Shown here piece after piece: positions 18,088-28,317 of a stretch of 64,000 nucleotides of DNA. The DNA comes from Pseudomonas sp. SJZ079 (GTDB lineage Bacteria > Pseudomonadota > Gammaproteobacteria > Pseudomonadales > Pseudomonadaceae), in NCBI RefSeq assembly GCF_007993865.1, contig NZ_VIUH01000021.1, forward strand, positions 25,731 through 89,730, read 5' to 3'. The position numbers and the translations under genes were made by a program. Position 1 is the first letter of the stretch; every line of letters begins with the position of its first letter. Below the pieces are notes generated by a model. It searched no databases, was not told the origin of the DNA, and worked only from the letters and a program-made list of their open reading frames with translations.

Positions 18088-19380
18088 ATGGACGTCACTT
18101 CCACCCTGAGCCTGGGCGATCCACTAGAGCCCGCACGCAAGGCCACCGCCGAGATGCTGCAGACCCGCGAGCGCACTTTCTCGCTGCCACAGCCGTTCTA
18201 TAACGACGAACGCCTGTTCCAGATCGACATGCAGGAAATCTTCCACAAGGAATGGTTGATCGCCGGCATGACCTGCGAGATCCCGACCAAGGGCAACTAT
18301 TTGACCCTGCAGATCGGCGACAACCCGATCATCATCATCCGCGGCGCCGAGGGCGTGGTGCATGCCTTCCACAACGTCTGCCGCCACCGCGGTTCGCGCC
18401 TGTGCACCAGCGACAAGGGTAAAGTGGCCAAGCTGGTCTGCCACTACCACCAGTGGACCTATGAACTGGACGGCCGCCTGCTGTTCGCCGGCACCGAGAT
18501 GGGCGCCGACTTCGACATGAAGGAATACGGCCTCAAGCCGGTGCACTGCAAGACCGCCGGCGGCTTCGTCTTCATCAGCCTGGCGGAGAACCCGCCGGCG
18601 ATCGACGAGTTCCTCGCCACCCTGGCTCACTACATGGAGCCCTACGACATGGAGAACACCAAGGTGGCGGTGCAGAGCACCATGCGCGAGCAGGCCAACT
18701 GGAAGCTGGTGCTGGAGAACAACCGCGAGTGCTACCACTGCAACGGTGCCCACCCGGAACTGCTGAAGAGCCTGCTGGAGTGGGACGACGTCACCGACCC
18801 GCGCGCCGACCAGGCGTTCAAGGACCACGTCGCCGAATCCGCTGCCAAGTGGGAAGCCGAGAAGATCCCCTACGCCCACGCCAGCTTCGGCCTGCGTAAC
18901 CGCATCGTGCGCATGCCACTGCTCAAGGGCACCGAATCCATGACCATGGACGGCAAGCCGGGCAGCAAGAAACTCATGGGCCGGATCAAGAACCCGGAAC
19001 TCGGCTCGATGCGCATCCTGCACCTGCCGCATTCATGGAACCACTGCATGGGCGATCACCTGATCAACTTCACCGTGTGGCCGATCAGCGCCCAGGAAAC
19101 CATCGTCGTTACCAAGTGGCTGGTGCACAAGGATGCGGTCGAAGGCGTCGACTACGACGTTGAGCGCCTGCGCCAGGTGTGGGATGCGACCAACGACCAG
19201 GACCGTCGCCTGGGCGAAGAGAACCAGCGCGGCATCAACTCCACCGCCTATCAGCCGGGCCCCTACTCGAAGACCTACGAGTTCGGCGTGGTCAACTTTA
19301 TCGACTGGTACAGCGCCAGCATGCTGAAGCACCTCGGCGCGGCGCCGGCGCCCTACCTGCGCGAAGTCGCGGTGGATTAA
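18088..19380 (+). CDS. gbcA: Glycine betaine demethylase oxygenase subunit GbcA
   Basis: A Rieske non-heme iron oxygenase that removes one methyl of glycine betaine as formaldehyde, giving dimethylglycine. It has 430 residues. The Rieske ligands are in NVCRHRGSRLC (Cys-X-His) and CHYHQW (Cys-X2-His). The catalytic domain has the conserved ENNRECYHCNGAHPEL segment, which carries the mononuclear iron histidines. The start MDVTSTLSL with AGGAG upstream matches the known protein. It is transcribed away from gbcB, which supplies its electrons. Confidence 0.97.
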   Translation: MDVTSTLSLGDPLEPARKATAEMLQTRERTFSLPQPFYNDERLFQIDMQEIFHKEWLIAGMTCEIPTKGNYLTLQIGDNPIIIIRGAEGVVHAFHNVCRHRGSRLCTSDKGKVAKLVCHYHQWTYELDGRLLFAGTEMGADFDMKEYGLKPVHCKTAGGFVFISLAENPPAIDEFLATLAHYMEPYDMENTKVAVQSTMREQANWKLVLENNRECYHCNGAHPELLKSLLEWDDVTDPRADQAFKDHVAESAAKWEAEKIPYAHASFGLRNRIVRMPLLKGTESMTMDGKPGSKKLMGRIKNPELGSMRILHLPHSWNHCMGDHLINFTVWPISAQETIVVTKWLVHKDAVEGVDYDVERLRQVWDATNDQDRRLGEENQRGINSTAYQPGPYSKTYEFGVVNFIDWYSASMLKHLGAAPAPYLREVAVD

Positions 19381-20013
19381 TCCAGGCGGCCAGGCGAGGC
19401 CTTCCCGCGCCTCGCCCCGCTGACCGTTTATGACCTGTGCCCGCTTAATCAGGCACAGGCCAACCTCATCACACTATGCCCTCTGGGCACACTCGCCTCT
19501 TTCCAGGTCAACGGCCCTGGCAAGGGGCATTTTTTTGCCTGTCGACCAAGGGTTAAGCCGAACCACAGCGCTGGCAAGCTGGACCATTGGCCCGCGGGGT
19601 AACCCAGCGGCCTTGTAGCCCGGATGCAATCCGGGGAACGGATGTGCAGCTGCAGGCGCTTCCCGGCTTGCATCCGAGCTACGGGAGGACAGCCACCGGT
19701 TATCGGGTCCACGCCAGCGCCTGGACGCCCTCGCGATGGACATGCCCTTCACCAACCTCACCCTGCACCCGCGCACTCGGCAGGGCTGGCGGGCTCGAAT
19801 CGCAGCAAAGCGACCTGCAACCCGGCAGCCCGCCTGGCGGGTTTCCGGTGGCTTACCCATTCGCGACCTCGGCTTGACGCTTTCGGCAATACCCCAGTCG
19901 CTTTTGCACGATAGCGGCAACCCCCTCGGGGATATGCTGCCCCCAATAGCGCCGGCAGCGGGTTCGGCGCGTATAGCTTCCGACTCGTAGTCGTATACAA
20001 AGGGGACAGCCTG
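19381..20013. other. Long leader before the dgc operon
   Basis: About 630 bp without a supported gene. It contains a GTAGCCCGGATGCAATCCGGG-type repeat (19615-19685) and a T-run after GGGGCA (near 19517) that may end gbcA transcripts. GTATACAAAGGGG just before the ATG supplies the ribosome site for the dipeptidase-like gene. A GbdR-controlled promoter is expected here from P. aeruginosa, but no operator was assigned. Confidence 0.5.
19615..19685. repeat. Pseudomonas GTAGCCCGGATGCAATCCGGG inverted repeat
   Basis: GTAGCCCGGATGCAATCCGG on the left is mirrored by CCCGGCTTGCATCCGAGCTAC on the right with three mismatches. The same unit occurs at 40106-40163. Confidence 0.75.
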
Positions 20014-20991
<978 letters not shown>

Positions 20992-21016
20992 ACCCCTACA
21001 CATGGCACGAACGAAT

Positions 21017-21092
21017 GTGGGAGGGGCTTTAGCCGCGACTTGCCCCGAAGGGGCAGCGCTCTTGAGAGCAGCGCGGCTAAAGCCCCTCCCAC
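21017..21092. repeat. REP palindrome (GTGGGAGGGGCTTTAGCC type)
   Basis: GTGGGAGGGGCTTTAGCCGCG is mirrored by CGCGGCTAAAGCCCCTCCCAC. It lies in the 131-bp gap between the dipeptidase-like gene and the DUF5943-type gene, inside the operon. Confidence 0.9.
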
Positions 21093-21122
21093 GAATCAAA
21101 CAAGATTCTGGAGTCTGAATAT

Positions 21123-21653
21123 ATGGCCACCCACGCCCCTGAAATGCCCATCGAAGTCGACAGCGAAACCGGCGTCTGGACCACCGACGCCCTGCCGATG
21201 CTCTACGTACCGCGGCATTTCTTCGTCAACAACCATATCGGCATCGAGGAAGTGCTGGGCGCCGACGCCTATGCCGAAATCCTCTACAAGGCCGGCTACA
21301 AGTCCGCCTGGCACTGGTGCGAGAAAGAAGCCGAGTGCCACGGCCTTAGCGGCGTAGCGGTGTTCGAGCACTACATGAAGCGCCTGTCGCAGCGCGGCTG
21401 GGGCCTGTTCAAGATCCAGTCGATCGACCTCGACAAAGGCACCTGCGAGGTGCGCCTGGATCACTCCGCCTTCGTCTACGTCTACGGCCAGTGCGGGCGC
21501 ATGGTCGACTACATGTTCACCGGCTGGTTCGCCGGCGCCATGGACCAGATTCTGCAGGCCCAGGGCAGCAGCATCCGCACCCGTGCCGAACAGGTCTACG
21601 GCGCTTCGCAAGAAGGCCACGACCACGGTCTTTTCGTCGTCAAGCCGCTCTAA
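21123..21653 (+). CDS. DUF5943 / V4R-like protein of the dimethylglycine operon
   Basis: A 176-residue cytoplasmic protein (MATHAPEMPIEVDS...) matching the conserved small protein that precedes dgcA in Pseudomonas. The region HYMKRLSQRGWGLFKI and the C-terminal MVDYMFTGWFAGAM resemble V4R (4-vinyl reductase)-type domains, which bind small hydrophobic ligands. It contains a few Cys and His residues (CEKEAECHG, GQCGR) that could bind a metal. No enzyme activity is established. The stop is 15 bp before the dgcA ATG, so the two are probably cotranscribed. Confidence 0.75.
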   Translation: MATHAPEMPIEVDSETGVWTTDALPMLYVPRHFFVNNHIGIEEVLGADAYAEILYKAGYKSAWHWCEKEAECHGLSGVAVFEHYMKRLSQRGWGLFKIQSIDLDKGTCEVRLDHSAFVYVYGQCGRMVDYMFTGWFAGAMDQILQAQGSSIRTRAEQVYGASQEGHDHGLFVVKPL

Positions 21654-21668
21654 GTCGAGGAACGCATC

Positions 21669-23729
21669 ATGGCCTTCGAAGCAATGTTCCAGCCGATCCA
21701 GATCGGCAAACTGACCATCCGTAACCGTATCGTGTCCACCGCCCACGCCGAGGTCATGGCCACCGATGGCGGCATGACCACCGAGCGTTACGTCAAGTAC
21801 TACGAAGAGAAGGCCAAGGGCGGCGTCGGCCTGGCCATCTGCGGCGGCTCCTCGGTGGTCTCCATCGACAGCCCACATGGCTGGTGGAGCTCGGTGAACC
21901 TGTCCACCGACCGCATCATCCCGCACTTCCAGAACCTCGCCGACGCCATGCACAAGCATGGCGCCAAGATCATGATCCAGATTACCCACATGGGCCGTCG
22001 CTCGCGCTGGGATGGTTTCGACTGGCCGACCCTGATGTCGCCGTCCGGCATCCGTGAACCGGTACACCGCGCGACCTGCAAGACCATCGAACCGGAAGAG
22101 ATGTGGCGCATCATCGGTGACTTCGCCAAGGCGGCGGCCCGGGCCAAGGCCGGCGGCCTGGACGGCGTCGAACTGTCGGCCGTGCACCAGCACATGATCG
22201 ACCAGTTCTGGAGCCCGCGGGTCAACAAGCGCACCGACGAATGGGGCGGCACCTTCGAGGGCCGCATGAAGTTCGGCCTGGAAGTGCTCAAGGCCGTGCG
22301 CAAGGAAGTCGGCGACGACTTCTGCGTGGGCCTGCGTATCTCCGGCGACGAGTTCCACCCGGACGGCTTGTCCCACGAGGACATGAAGCAGATCGCCAAG
22401 TATTACGACGACACCGGCTTGCTCGATTTTATCGGCGTGGTCGGCTCCGGCGCCGATACCCACAACACCCTGGCCAACGTCATCCCCAACATGAGCTTCC
22501 CGCCCGAGCCGTTCCTGCACCTGGCGGCCGGCATCAAGGAAGTGGTCAAGGTACCGGTGCTGCACGCGCAGAACATCAAGGACCCGAACCAGGCCACCCG
22601 CATCCTCGAGGGCGGTTACGTCGACATGGTCGGCATGACCCGCGCGTTCATCGCCGACCCGCACCTGATCGCCAAGGTCAAGATGGGCCAGGTCGACCAG
22701 ATCAAGCAGTGCGTCGGTGCCAACTACTGCATCGACCGCCAGTACCAGGGCCTGGACGTACTGTGCATCCAGAACGCCGCGACCTCGCGTGAATACATGG
22801 GGTTGCCGCACATCATCGAGAAGACCACCGGCGTCAAGCGCAAGGTGGTAGTGGTCGGTGGTGGTCCAGCCGGCATGGAAGCGGCGCGCGTCGCGGCCGA
22901 ACGTGGCCACGACGTCACCCTGTTCGAGAAGAAGGATCAGCTTGGCGGGCAGATCACCACCGCCTCCAAGGCGCCGCAACGTGACCAGATCGCCGGCATC
23001 ACCCGCTGGTACCAGCTGGAACTGGCGCGCCTGAAAATCGACCTGCGCCTGGGCACCGGTGCCGATCACGCGAGCATCATGGACCTGCGTCCGGATGTGG
23101 TGGTGCTGGCCAACGGCGGTCATCCGTTCCTCGAGCAGAACGAGCACTGGGGCGCGGCCGAAGGCCTGGTGGTGAGCAGCTGGGACGTCCTCGACGGCAA
23201 GGTCGCACCGGGCAAGAACGTGCTGGTATACGACACCATCTGTGAATTCACCGGCATGTCGGTCGCAGACTTCATCGCCGACAAGGGCAGTCAGGTCGAG
23301 ATCGTCACCGACGACATCAAGCCGGGTGTAGGCATGGGCGGCACCTCGTTCCCGACGGCCTACCGCAGCATGTACCCGAAGGGCGTGATCATGACCAGCG
23401 ACATGATGCTGGAAAAGGTCTACCGCGAGGGCGACAAGCTGGTGGCGGTGCTGGAGAACGAATACACCGGCGCCCAGGAAGAGCGCGTGGTCGACCAGGT
23501 GGTGGTGGAGAACGGCGTACGTCCGGACGAAACGCTGTACTACGCACTCAAGGAAGGTTCGCGCAACAAGGGCCAGATCGACGTCGAAGCGCTGTTCGCG
23601 ATCAAGCCGCAGCCTTGCCTGTCCGAGCCCGGCGACGGCTATCTGCTGTTCCGCATCGGCGACTGCGTGGCTCAGCGCAACACCCATGCGGCGATCTATG
23701 ACGCGCTGCGTCTGTGCAAGGATTTCTAA
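21669..23729 (+). CDS. dgcA: Dimethylglycine catabolism flavoprotein DgcA
   Basis: DgcA works with DgcB to oxidise dimethylglycine to sarcosine. The 686 residues contain an OYE/TMADH-type FMN barrel (MFQPIQIGKL at the start, QITHMGRRSRW), an iron-sulfur segment around residues 348-366, and a C-terminal FAD/NAD(P) Rossmann module (VVVGGGPAGMEAARVAA). The cluster segment reads CVGANYC...LC, so it has Cys348, Cys354 and Cys366, with Ala351 where trimethylamine-dehydrogenase relatives have a fourth cysteine. GAGGAACGCATC precedes the ATG. It forms an operon with the small gene upstream and, across a REP, dgcB downstream. Confidence 0.93.
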   Translation: MAFEAMFQPIQIGKLTIRNRIVSTAHAEVMATDGGMTTERYVKYYEEKAKGGVGLAICGGSSVVSIDSPHGWWSSVNLSTDRIIPHFQNLADAMHKHGAKIMIQITHMGRRSRWDGFDWPTLMSPSGIREPVHRATCKTIEPEEMWRIIGDFAKAAARAKAGGLDGVELSAVHQHMIDQFWSPRVNKRTDEWGGTFEGRMKFGLEVLKAVRKEVGDDFCVGLRISGDEFHPDGLSHEDMKQIAKYYDDTGLLDFIGVVGSGADTHNTLANVIPNMSFPPEPFLHLAAGIKEVVKVPVLHAQNIKDPNQATRILEGGYVDMVGMTRAFIADPHLIAKVKMGQVDQIKQCVGANYCIDRQYQGLDVLCIQNAATSREYMGLPHIIEKTTGVKRKVVVVGGGPAGMEAARVAAERGHDVTLFEKKDQLGGQITTASKAPQRDQIAGITRWYQLELARLKIDLRLGTGADHASIMDLRPDVVVLANGGHPFLEQNEHWGAAEGLVVSSWDVLDGKVAPGKNVLVYDTICEFTGMSVADFIADKGSQVEIVTDDIKPGVGMGGTSFPTAYRSMYPKGVIMTSDMMLEKVYREGDKLVAVLENEYTGAQEERVVDQVVVENGVRPDETLYYALKEGSRNKGQIDVEALFAIKPQPCLSEPGDGYLLFRIGDCVAQRNTHAAIYDALRLCKDF

Positions 23730-23747
23730 CGGCTTGTGGCTAACACT

Positions 23748-23832
23748 GTGGGAGCGGGCTTGCCCGCGAAAGGGGCGAGACGGAGCGACTGAGTAACCGA
23801 GTCGCCTGCTTCGCGGGCACGCCCGCTCCCAC
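23748..23832. repeat. REP palindrome (GTGGGAGCGGGCTTGCCCGC type)
   Basis: GTGGGAGCGGGCTTGCCCGCGAA is mirrored by TTCGCGGGCACGCCCGCTCCCAC. It occupies the 167-bp gap between dgcA and dgcB, where it could affect mRNA stability or partial termination. Confidence 0.92.
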
Positions 23833-23896
23833 GGCAATCGGCAAGGCATCCAGGTATTTCCGCCTGCAAGACCCGAGTGTCTTTGGGAGCTCCACA

Positions 23897-25846
23897 ATGT
23901 TGAACACCATTCTTCCTATTCTGCTGTTCGCCGCACTGGCGCTCGCCGTGCTCGGTGCCGGCAAGCGCTTCCTGATGTGGCGGCGCGGCAAGCCGGCCAA
24001 GGTTGACTGGCTCGGCGGTCTGCTGGCCATGCCACGCCGCTATCTGGTCGACCTGCACCACGTGGTCGAGCGCGACAAGTACATGTCCAGGACCCACGTG
24101 GCCACCGCCGGCGGCTTCGTCCTGGCCGCCGTTCTGGCGGTCATCGTGCACGGTTTCGGCCTGCACAACCGCATCCTCGGCTTCGCCCTGCTGGGCGCCA
24201 CCGTGCTGATGTTCGTCGGCGCGCTGTTCGTCGCCAAGCGGCGGCGCAATCCGCCGGCACGGCTGTCGAAAGGCCCGTGGAATCGCCTGCCGAAAAGCCT
24301 GCTGATGTTCTCGGTGAGCTTCTTCATCGCCACCCTGCCGGTGGCCGGGATTCTGCCGCACGATTTCGGCGGCTGGTTCCTCGCCCTGATTCTCAGTGTC
24401 GGCGTGGCCTGGGGCGTGTCCGAGCTGTTCTTCGGCATGACCTGGGGCGGCCCGATGAAGCACGCCTTCGCCGGTGCCCTGCACCTGGCTTGGCACCGCC
24501 GCAGCGAACGCTTCGGTGGCGGTCGCTCGACCGGCCTCAAGGCGCTGAACCTGGATGACCCGAACGCCTCGCTGGGCGTGGAAAAACCCACCGACTTCAC
24601 TTGGAACCAATTGCTCGGCTTCGACGCCTGCGTGCAGTGCGGCAAGTGCGAGGCGGTGTGCCCGGCCTTCGCCGCCGGCCAGCCGCTGAACCCGAAGAAG
24701 CTGATCCAGGACATGGTCATCGGCCTGGCCGGTGGCACCGACGCCAACTTCGCCGGCAGTCCCTACCCAGGCATCCCCCTGGGTGAGCACGGCGGCGGCC
24801 CGCACCAGCCGATCGTCAACCTGCAGGGCAAGGCCCTGGTCGAGGCCGACACGCTGTGGTCCTGCACCACCTGCCGCGCCTGCGTCGAGGAGTGCCCGAT
24901 GATGATCGAGCACGTCGATGCCATCGTCGACATGCGCCGTCACCTGACCCTGGAAAAAGGCGCCACGCCGAACAAGGGCGCCGAAGTCCTCGACAACCTG
25001 ATCGCCACCGACAACCCCGGCGGCTTCGCCCCCGGCGGCCGCCTGAACTGGGCCGCCGACCTCAATCTGCCGTTGATGAGCGAGAAGAAGCAGACCGACG
25101 TGTTGTTCTGGGTCGGCGACGGTGCCTTCGACATGCGCAACCAACGCACCCTGCGCGCCTTCGTCAAAGTGCTGAAGGCGGCCAACGTCGACTTCGCCGT
25201 ACTCGGCCTGGAAGAGCGCGACAGCGGCGACGTGGCGCGCCGCCTGGGCGACGAAGCGACCTTCCAGAGCCTGGCCAAGCGCAACATCGCCAGCCTGGCG
25301 CAGTACCGCTTCAACAAGATCGTCAGCTGCGATCCGCACAGCTTCCACGTGCTGAAAAACGAATACGGCGCCCTCGGCGGTAACTATCAGGTGCTGCACC
25401 ACAGCACCTACATGGAAGAGTTGATCGCCGGCCAGCAACTCAACCTGGGTCAGCACAAGGGCGGCAGCGTCACCTACCACGACCCCTGCTACCTCGGCCG
25501 CTACAACGGCGAGTACGAGGCCCCGCGCAACGTGCTCAAGGCTATCGGCATCGAGGTCAAGGAGATGGAACGTTCCGGCTTCCGCTCGCGCTGCTGCGGT
25601 GGTGGCGGCGGCGCGCCGATCACCGACATTCCCGGCAAGCAGCGGATCCCCGACATGCGCATGGTCGACATCAAGGAGACCGGTGCCGAACTGGTGGCCG
25701 TAGGCTGCCCGCAGTGCACCGCGATGCTCGAAGGCGTGGTCGAACCGCGGCCACAGATCAAAGACATCGCCGAGCTGGTCGCCGACGTTCTGATCGAGGC
25801 GCCCGCCGCGCCCAAGCAGCCGGCTGCTGCCCTGGAGGTTAACTGA
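23897..25846 (+). CDS. dgcB: Dimethylglycine catabolism Fe-S membrane protein DgcB
   Basis: This 649-residue protein is thought to pass electrons from dimethylglycine oxidation onward. The N-terminal third has several membrane helices (LPILLFAALALAVLG, FVLAAVLAVIV, ILGFALLGATVLM, LALILSVGVAW). Two ferredoxin clusters follow: CVQCGKCEAVCP and CTTCRACVEECP. The C-terminal half has heterodisulfide-reductase-type CCG domains (DPCYLGRY, RCCGGGGGAP, CPQCTAM). The TGA stop overlaps the ATG of the etfA-like gene by one base, so translation is probably coupled. Confidence 0.93.
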   Translation: MLNTILPILLFAALALAVLGAGKRFLMWRRGKPAKVDWLGGLLAMPRRYLVDLHHVVERDKYMSRTHVATAGGFVLAAVLAVIVHGFGLHNRILGFALLGATVLMFVGALFVAKRRRNPPARLSKGPWNRLPKSLLMFSVSFFIATLPVAGILPHDFGGWFLALILSVGVAWGVSELFFGMTWGGPMKHAFAGALHLAWHRRSERFGGGRSTGLKALNLDDPNASLGVEKPTDFTWNQLLGFDACVQCGKCEAVCPAFAAGQPLNPKKLIQDMVIGLAGGTDANFAGSPYPGIPLGEHGGGPHQPIVNLQGKALVEADTLWSCTTCRACVEECPMMIEHVDAIVDMRRHLTLEKGATPNKGAEVLDNLIATDNPGGFAPGGRLNWAADLNLPLMSEKKQTDVLFWVGDGAFDMRNQRTLRAFVKVLKAANVDFAVLGLEERDSGDVARRLGDEATFQSLAKRNIASLAQYRFNKIVSCDPHSFHVLKNEYGALGGNYQVLHHSTYMEELIAGQQLNLGQHKGGSVTYHDPCYLGRYNGEYEAPRNVLKAIGIEVKEMERSGFRSRCCGGGGGAPITDIPGKQRIPDMRMVDIKETGAELVAVGCPQCTAMLEGVVEPRPQIKDIAELVADVLIEAPAAPKQPAAALEVN

Positions 25847-27069
25847 TGAGCGATATTATCCGCCGCGACCCGCGAGCCGAGTGGATCGCCCGTAACCGCT
25901 TGCACCCGCTGCACGCCTCGCTGCAAACGGCACAGACCAGCTGGATGGGGCCCAACGGCCTGATCCGCAAGAACCCGCACGCGGTCGGTTTCATCGGCCC
26001 CAACGGCCTCAAACGCATCGACCGCAGCGGCGCCCAGCAAGGCGGCAGCGGCAAACGCACGACCGCCGCGGCCGTGGTGCAACTGCCGCTGCATATCATC
26101 GAACAGCCGGCCTTCCACATCGTGGTGGTACCGGACATGGTCGGCGGCCGCCTCAGCAGCCACGACAAGGACCTGCTCGGTCTGGCCAACAAGTTGGCCG
26201 GCAGCGAGGGCGCGGTGGTCGCGGTGGTCTTCGGTGAGCACAAGGAGAACGCCTTCGACACCGCCGGCGTCGACCGCCTGCTGCATCTCCAGGGCGAAGA
26301 TTTCGAAGGCTACGCCCCGGAACAGCGCGTCCTGGCCCTCAGCGCGGTGGAACGCCAGCTGGCTCCGCGCCACTGGCTGATCCCGGACAGCCGCACCGGC
26401 GGCGGCGAACTCGGCCGGCGTCTGGCGGCCAAACTCGGCGAACGCCCGGCCACGCGCATCTGGCAAGTCGCCGACGGCCAGTGCATCGGCCGCGCCGGCG
26501 CCGGCCGCGAAGACCTGGCCCGCCGCGCACCGCGACTGATTCTGGCCGCGGCCGAATGCGCCGATCCGGTTGGCGATACCCGCCACGAAGTGCGCGCGCT
26601 CGAGCTGCAGGAAAACATCGTGCAGAGCCTGCCGCGCCTCGACAACCTCGGCGCGGTGGCCGTCAACCCGGCACTGATCCCCATGGCGGAAGCCGAGTTC
26701 ATTCTCTCCGGTGGTAACGGCGTCCAGGATTGGACCCAGTTCCACCAGGCCGCCGAAGCCCTCGGCGCCACCGAAGGCGCCTCACGGGTCGCGGTCGACG
26801 ATGGCTTCATGCCGCGTGACCGTCAGGTCGGCGCCACCGGCACCTGGGTCACCGCGCGGGTCTATATGGCGGTGGGTATTTCCGGCGCCATTCAGCACCT
26901 GCAAGGCATCGGCGCCTGCGACAAGGTGGTGGCGATCAACATGGACCCCGGCTGCGACATGATCAAACGCGCCGATCTCTCGGTGATCGGCGATTCGGCG
27001 GCGATCCTCCAGGCGCTGATCGAACGGGTCACCGAATTCCGTCAGGGAGGTGCGCGCGATGCCGCATAA
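25846..27069 (+). CDS. etfA: Electron transfer flavoprotein alpha-like subunit (dgc operon)
   Basis: 407 residues; longer than housekeeping EtfA because of an N-terminal ~80-residue extension (RRDPRAEWIARNRLHPL, repeated GPNGL motifs). The C-terminal FAD domain contains GATGTWVTARVYMAVGISGAIQH, and the NMDP motif follows near the end. It starts within the dgcB stop (ATGA overlap), tying it to dimethylglycine or sarcosine dehydrogenation. It is likely the ETF that takes electrons from DgcA/DgcB; the exact order of electron flow is inferred. The symbol is used in the broad family sense. Confidence 0.9.
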   Translation: MSDIIRRDPRAEWIARNRLHPLHASLQTAQTSWMGPNGLIRKNPHAVGFIGPNGLKRIDRSGAQQGGSGKRTTAAAVVQLPLHIIEQPAFHIVVVPDMVGGRLSSHDKDLLGLANKLAGSEGAVVAVVFGEHKENAFDTAGVDRLLHLQGEDFEGYAPEQRVLALSAVERQLAPRHWLIPDSRTGGGELGRRLAAKLGERPATRIWQVADGQCIGRAGAGREDLARRAPRLILAAAECADPVGDTRHEVRALELQENIVQSLPRLDNLGAVAVNPALIPMAEAEFILSGGNGVQDWTQFHQAAEALGATEGASRVAVDDGFMPRDRQVGATGTWVTARVYMAVGISGAIQHLQGIGACDKVVAINMDPGCDMIKRADLSVIGDSAAILQALIERVTEFRQGGARDAA

Positions 27070-27838
27070 CACGCTGAACATCATCACCCTGGTTTCCGTC
27101 GGCGCTCACCCGACCTCGGGCCGCGCCCGTCGCGCCGAGCAGGATGCCCGCGCCGTCGAACTGGGCCTGCGCCTGGCTGGCGAGCGCCTGCGCGTGCTGC
27201 ACGCCGGCGATCCCAAGGAAGAAGCCCTGCGCACCTACCTGGGCATGGGCCTGGCGGAAATGACCGTACTCCAACAACCGCCACAGGCCGACGCCCTGCC
27301 CGCGCTCAGCGACTACCTGCGCGCAGCCGGTGCCCAGCTGGTGCTGACCGGCAGCCAGGCAGAAACCGGCGAAGGCTCGGGCATGCTGCCCTACCTGCTG
27401 GCCGAGCAACTGGGCTGGCCGCTGGTGGTTGGACTGGCCGAAGTGGAAAGCGTGACCGACGGCGTCGCCCAGGTCCTGCAAGCGCTGCCCCGTGGCCAAC
27501 GACGTCGCCTGCAGGTGCGCCTGCCGTTCCTCGCCAGCGTCGACAATGCCGCACCGACCGCTCGCCAGAGCGCCTTCGGCCCGGCCCGACGCGGGCAGTT
27601 GCAGGTGCAAGCCGTGGACGTGGTGGCAGACGCCCTGTTCAGCGAAGCGCAGTTGCAACCTGCCCGACCGCGACCGAAACGCCTCAAGGTGATCAAGGCC
27701 AAGACCGGCGCCGAGCGGATGAAAGCGGCCACCGCGAAAGCCTCTGGCGGCGGCGGACAGGTGCTCAAGGACCTCTCGCCAGAAGCCGGTGCCGAGGCTA
27801 TTCTCAAGCTGCTGACGGATGAAGGTGTGCTGCGCTGA
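27059..27838 (+). CDS. etfB: Electron transfer flavoprotein beta-like subunit (dgc operon)
   Basis: 259 residues from the ATG at 27059 (MPHNTLNIITLVSVG); AGGGAGG lies about 8 nt upstream and favours this over an in-frame GTG at 27050. It overlaps the end of etfA by 11 bp. The nucleotide-binding fold includes LVLTGSQAETGEGSG. The C-terminal part is Lys/Arg-rich with a KVIKAK segment, then an EDL-like linker for contact with the alpha subunit. It forms the heterodimer with the preceding product and serves the dimethylglycine pathway. Confidence 0.9.
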   Translation: MPHNTLNIITLVSVGAHPTSGRARRAEQDARAVELGLRLAGERLRVLHAGDPKEEALRTYLGMGLAEMTVLQQPPQADALPALSDYLRAAGAQLVLTGSQAETGEGSGMLPYLLAEQLGWPLVVGLAEVESVTDGVAQVLQALPRGQRRRLQVRLPFLASVDNAAPTARQSAFGPARRGQLQVQAVDVVADALFSEAQLQPARPRPKRLKVIKAKTGAERMKAATAKASGGGGQVLKDLSPEAGAEAILKLLTDEGVLR

Positions 27839-27865
27839 GCGCAGCCCTGACAGGGGAAAATAACC

Positions 27866-28111
27866 ATGATGCATGCCGACCTGATCGACCAGGAAGACTT
27901 ACGCGAGCGGCTGGTGGCCCTAGGCCTGAGCATCCCTTCGGGGGTCAGTGCCGAGCAAGCCTGCAGCTACGCGGTCAGCGGCCTCAGCCCGGAACGGGCG
28001 GCGGCCTTGAAGCAGCTGGTGGAAGAACTGCTGGGCGGCAACGCCACCCTGCTGCCGGCCGTGCGCGAAGCGATTTCGCGCACCCTGCTACCGGCCCTGA
28101 TCCCTCACTGA
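27866..28111 (+). CDS. Small conserved hypothetical at the end of the dgc operon
   Basis: 81 residues, acidic and mostly helical (DQEDLRERLVALGLSIP, GLSPERAAALKQLVEELLGG). It lies 27 bp after etfB with AGGGGAAAATAACC upstream, so it is cotranscribed. There is no known domain or cofactor motif. A small gene occurs at the same place in P. aeruginosa. ATG is doubled (27866 or 27869). It could be an assembly or regulatory partner of the ETF, but that is a guess. Confidence 0.75.
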   Translation: MMHADLIDQEDLRERLVALGLSIPSGVSAEQACSYAVSGLSPERAAALKQLVEELLGGNATLLPAVREAISRTLLPALIPH

Positions 28112-28223
28112 GACCAGGCTGCGACAGCCGCGCAGGCTGGGTTAGCGGCGCATATCGTCGGGCCGCAGACGGCGCACTGTTCCGAGCACCGCGTAGGCGC
28201 CTAACCCCGCCGACGAAACCGCA

Positions 28224-28262
28224 CACAGCAAAAAGGGCGCTCGAAGCGCCCTTTTTGCTGTG
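28224..28262. terminator. Bidirectional terminator between the dgc operon and gbdR
   Basis: CACAGCAAAAAGGGCGCT pairs with AGCGCCCTTTTTGCTGTG around a tight loop, with T-runs on both strands. It serves the convergent dgc/etf operon and gbdR. Confidence 0.95.
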
Positions 28263-28317
28263 TAGCTTGATCAAAGTTCGCGCGGCGCTACTGGCTCTAG
28301 CGCCTGCTGAACCAGGC

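Noticed and set aside
21096..23897. 933-codon minus-strand frame opposite dgcA
   Set aside because: High-GC shadow of dgcA and its neighbour; DgcA motifs on the plus strand are clear and the shadow has no recognisable motifs.
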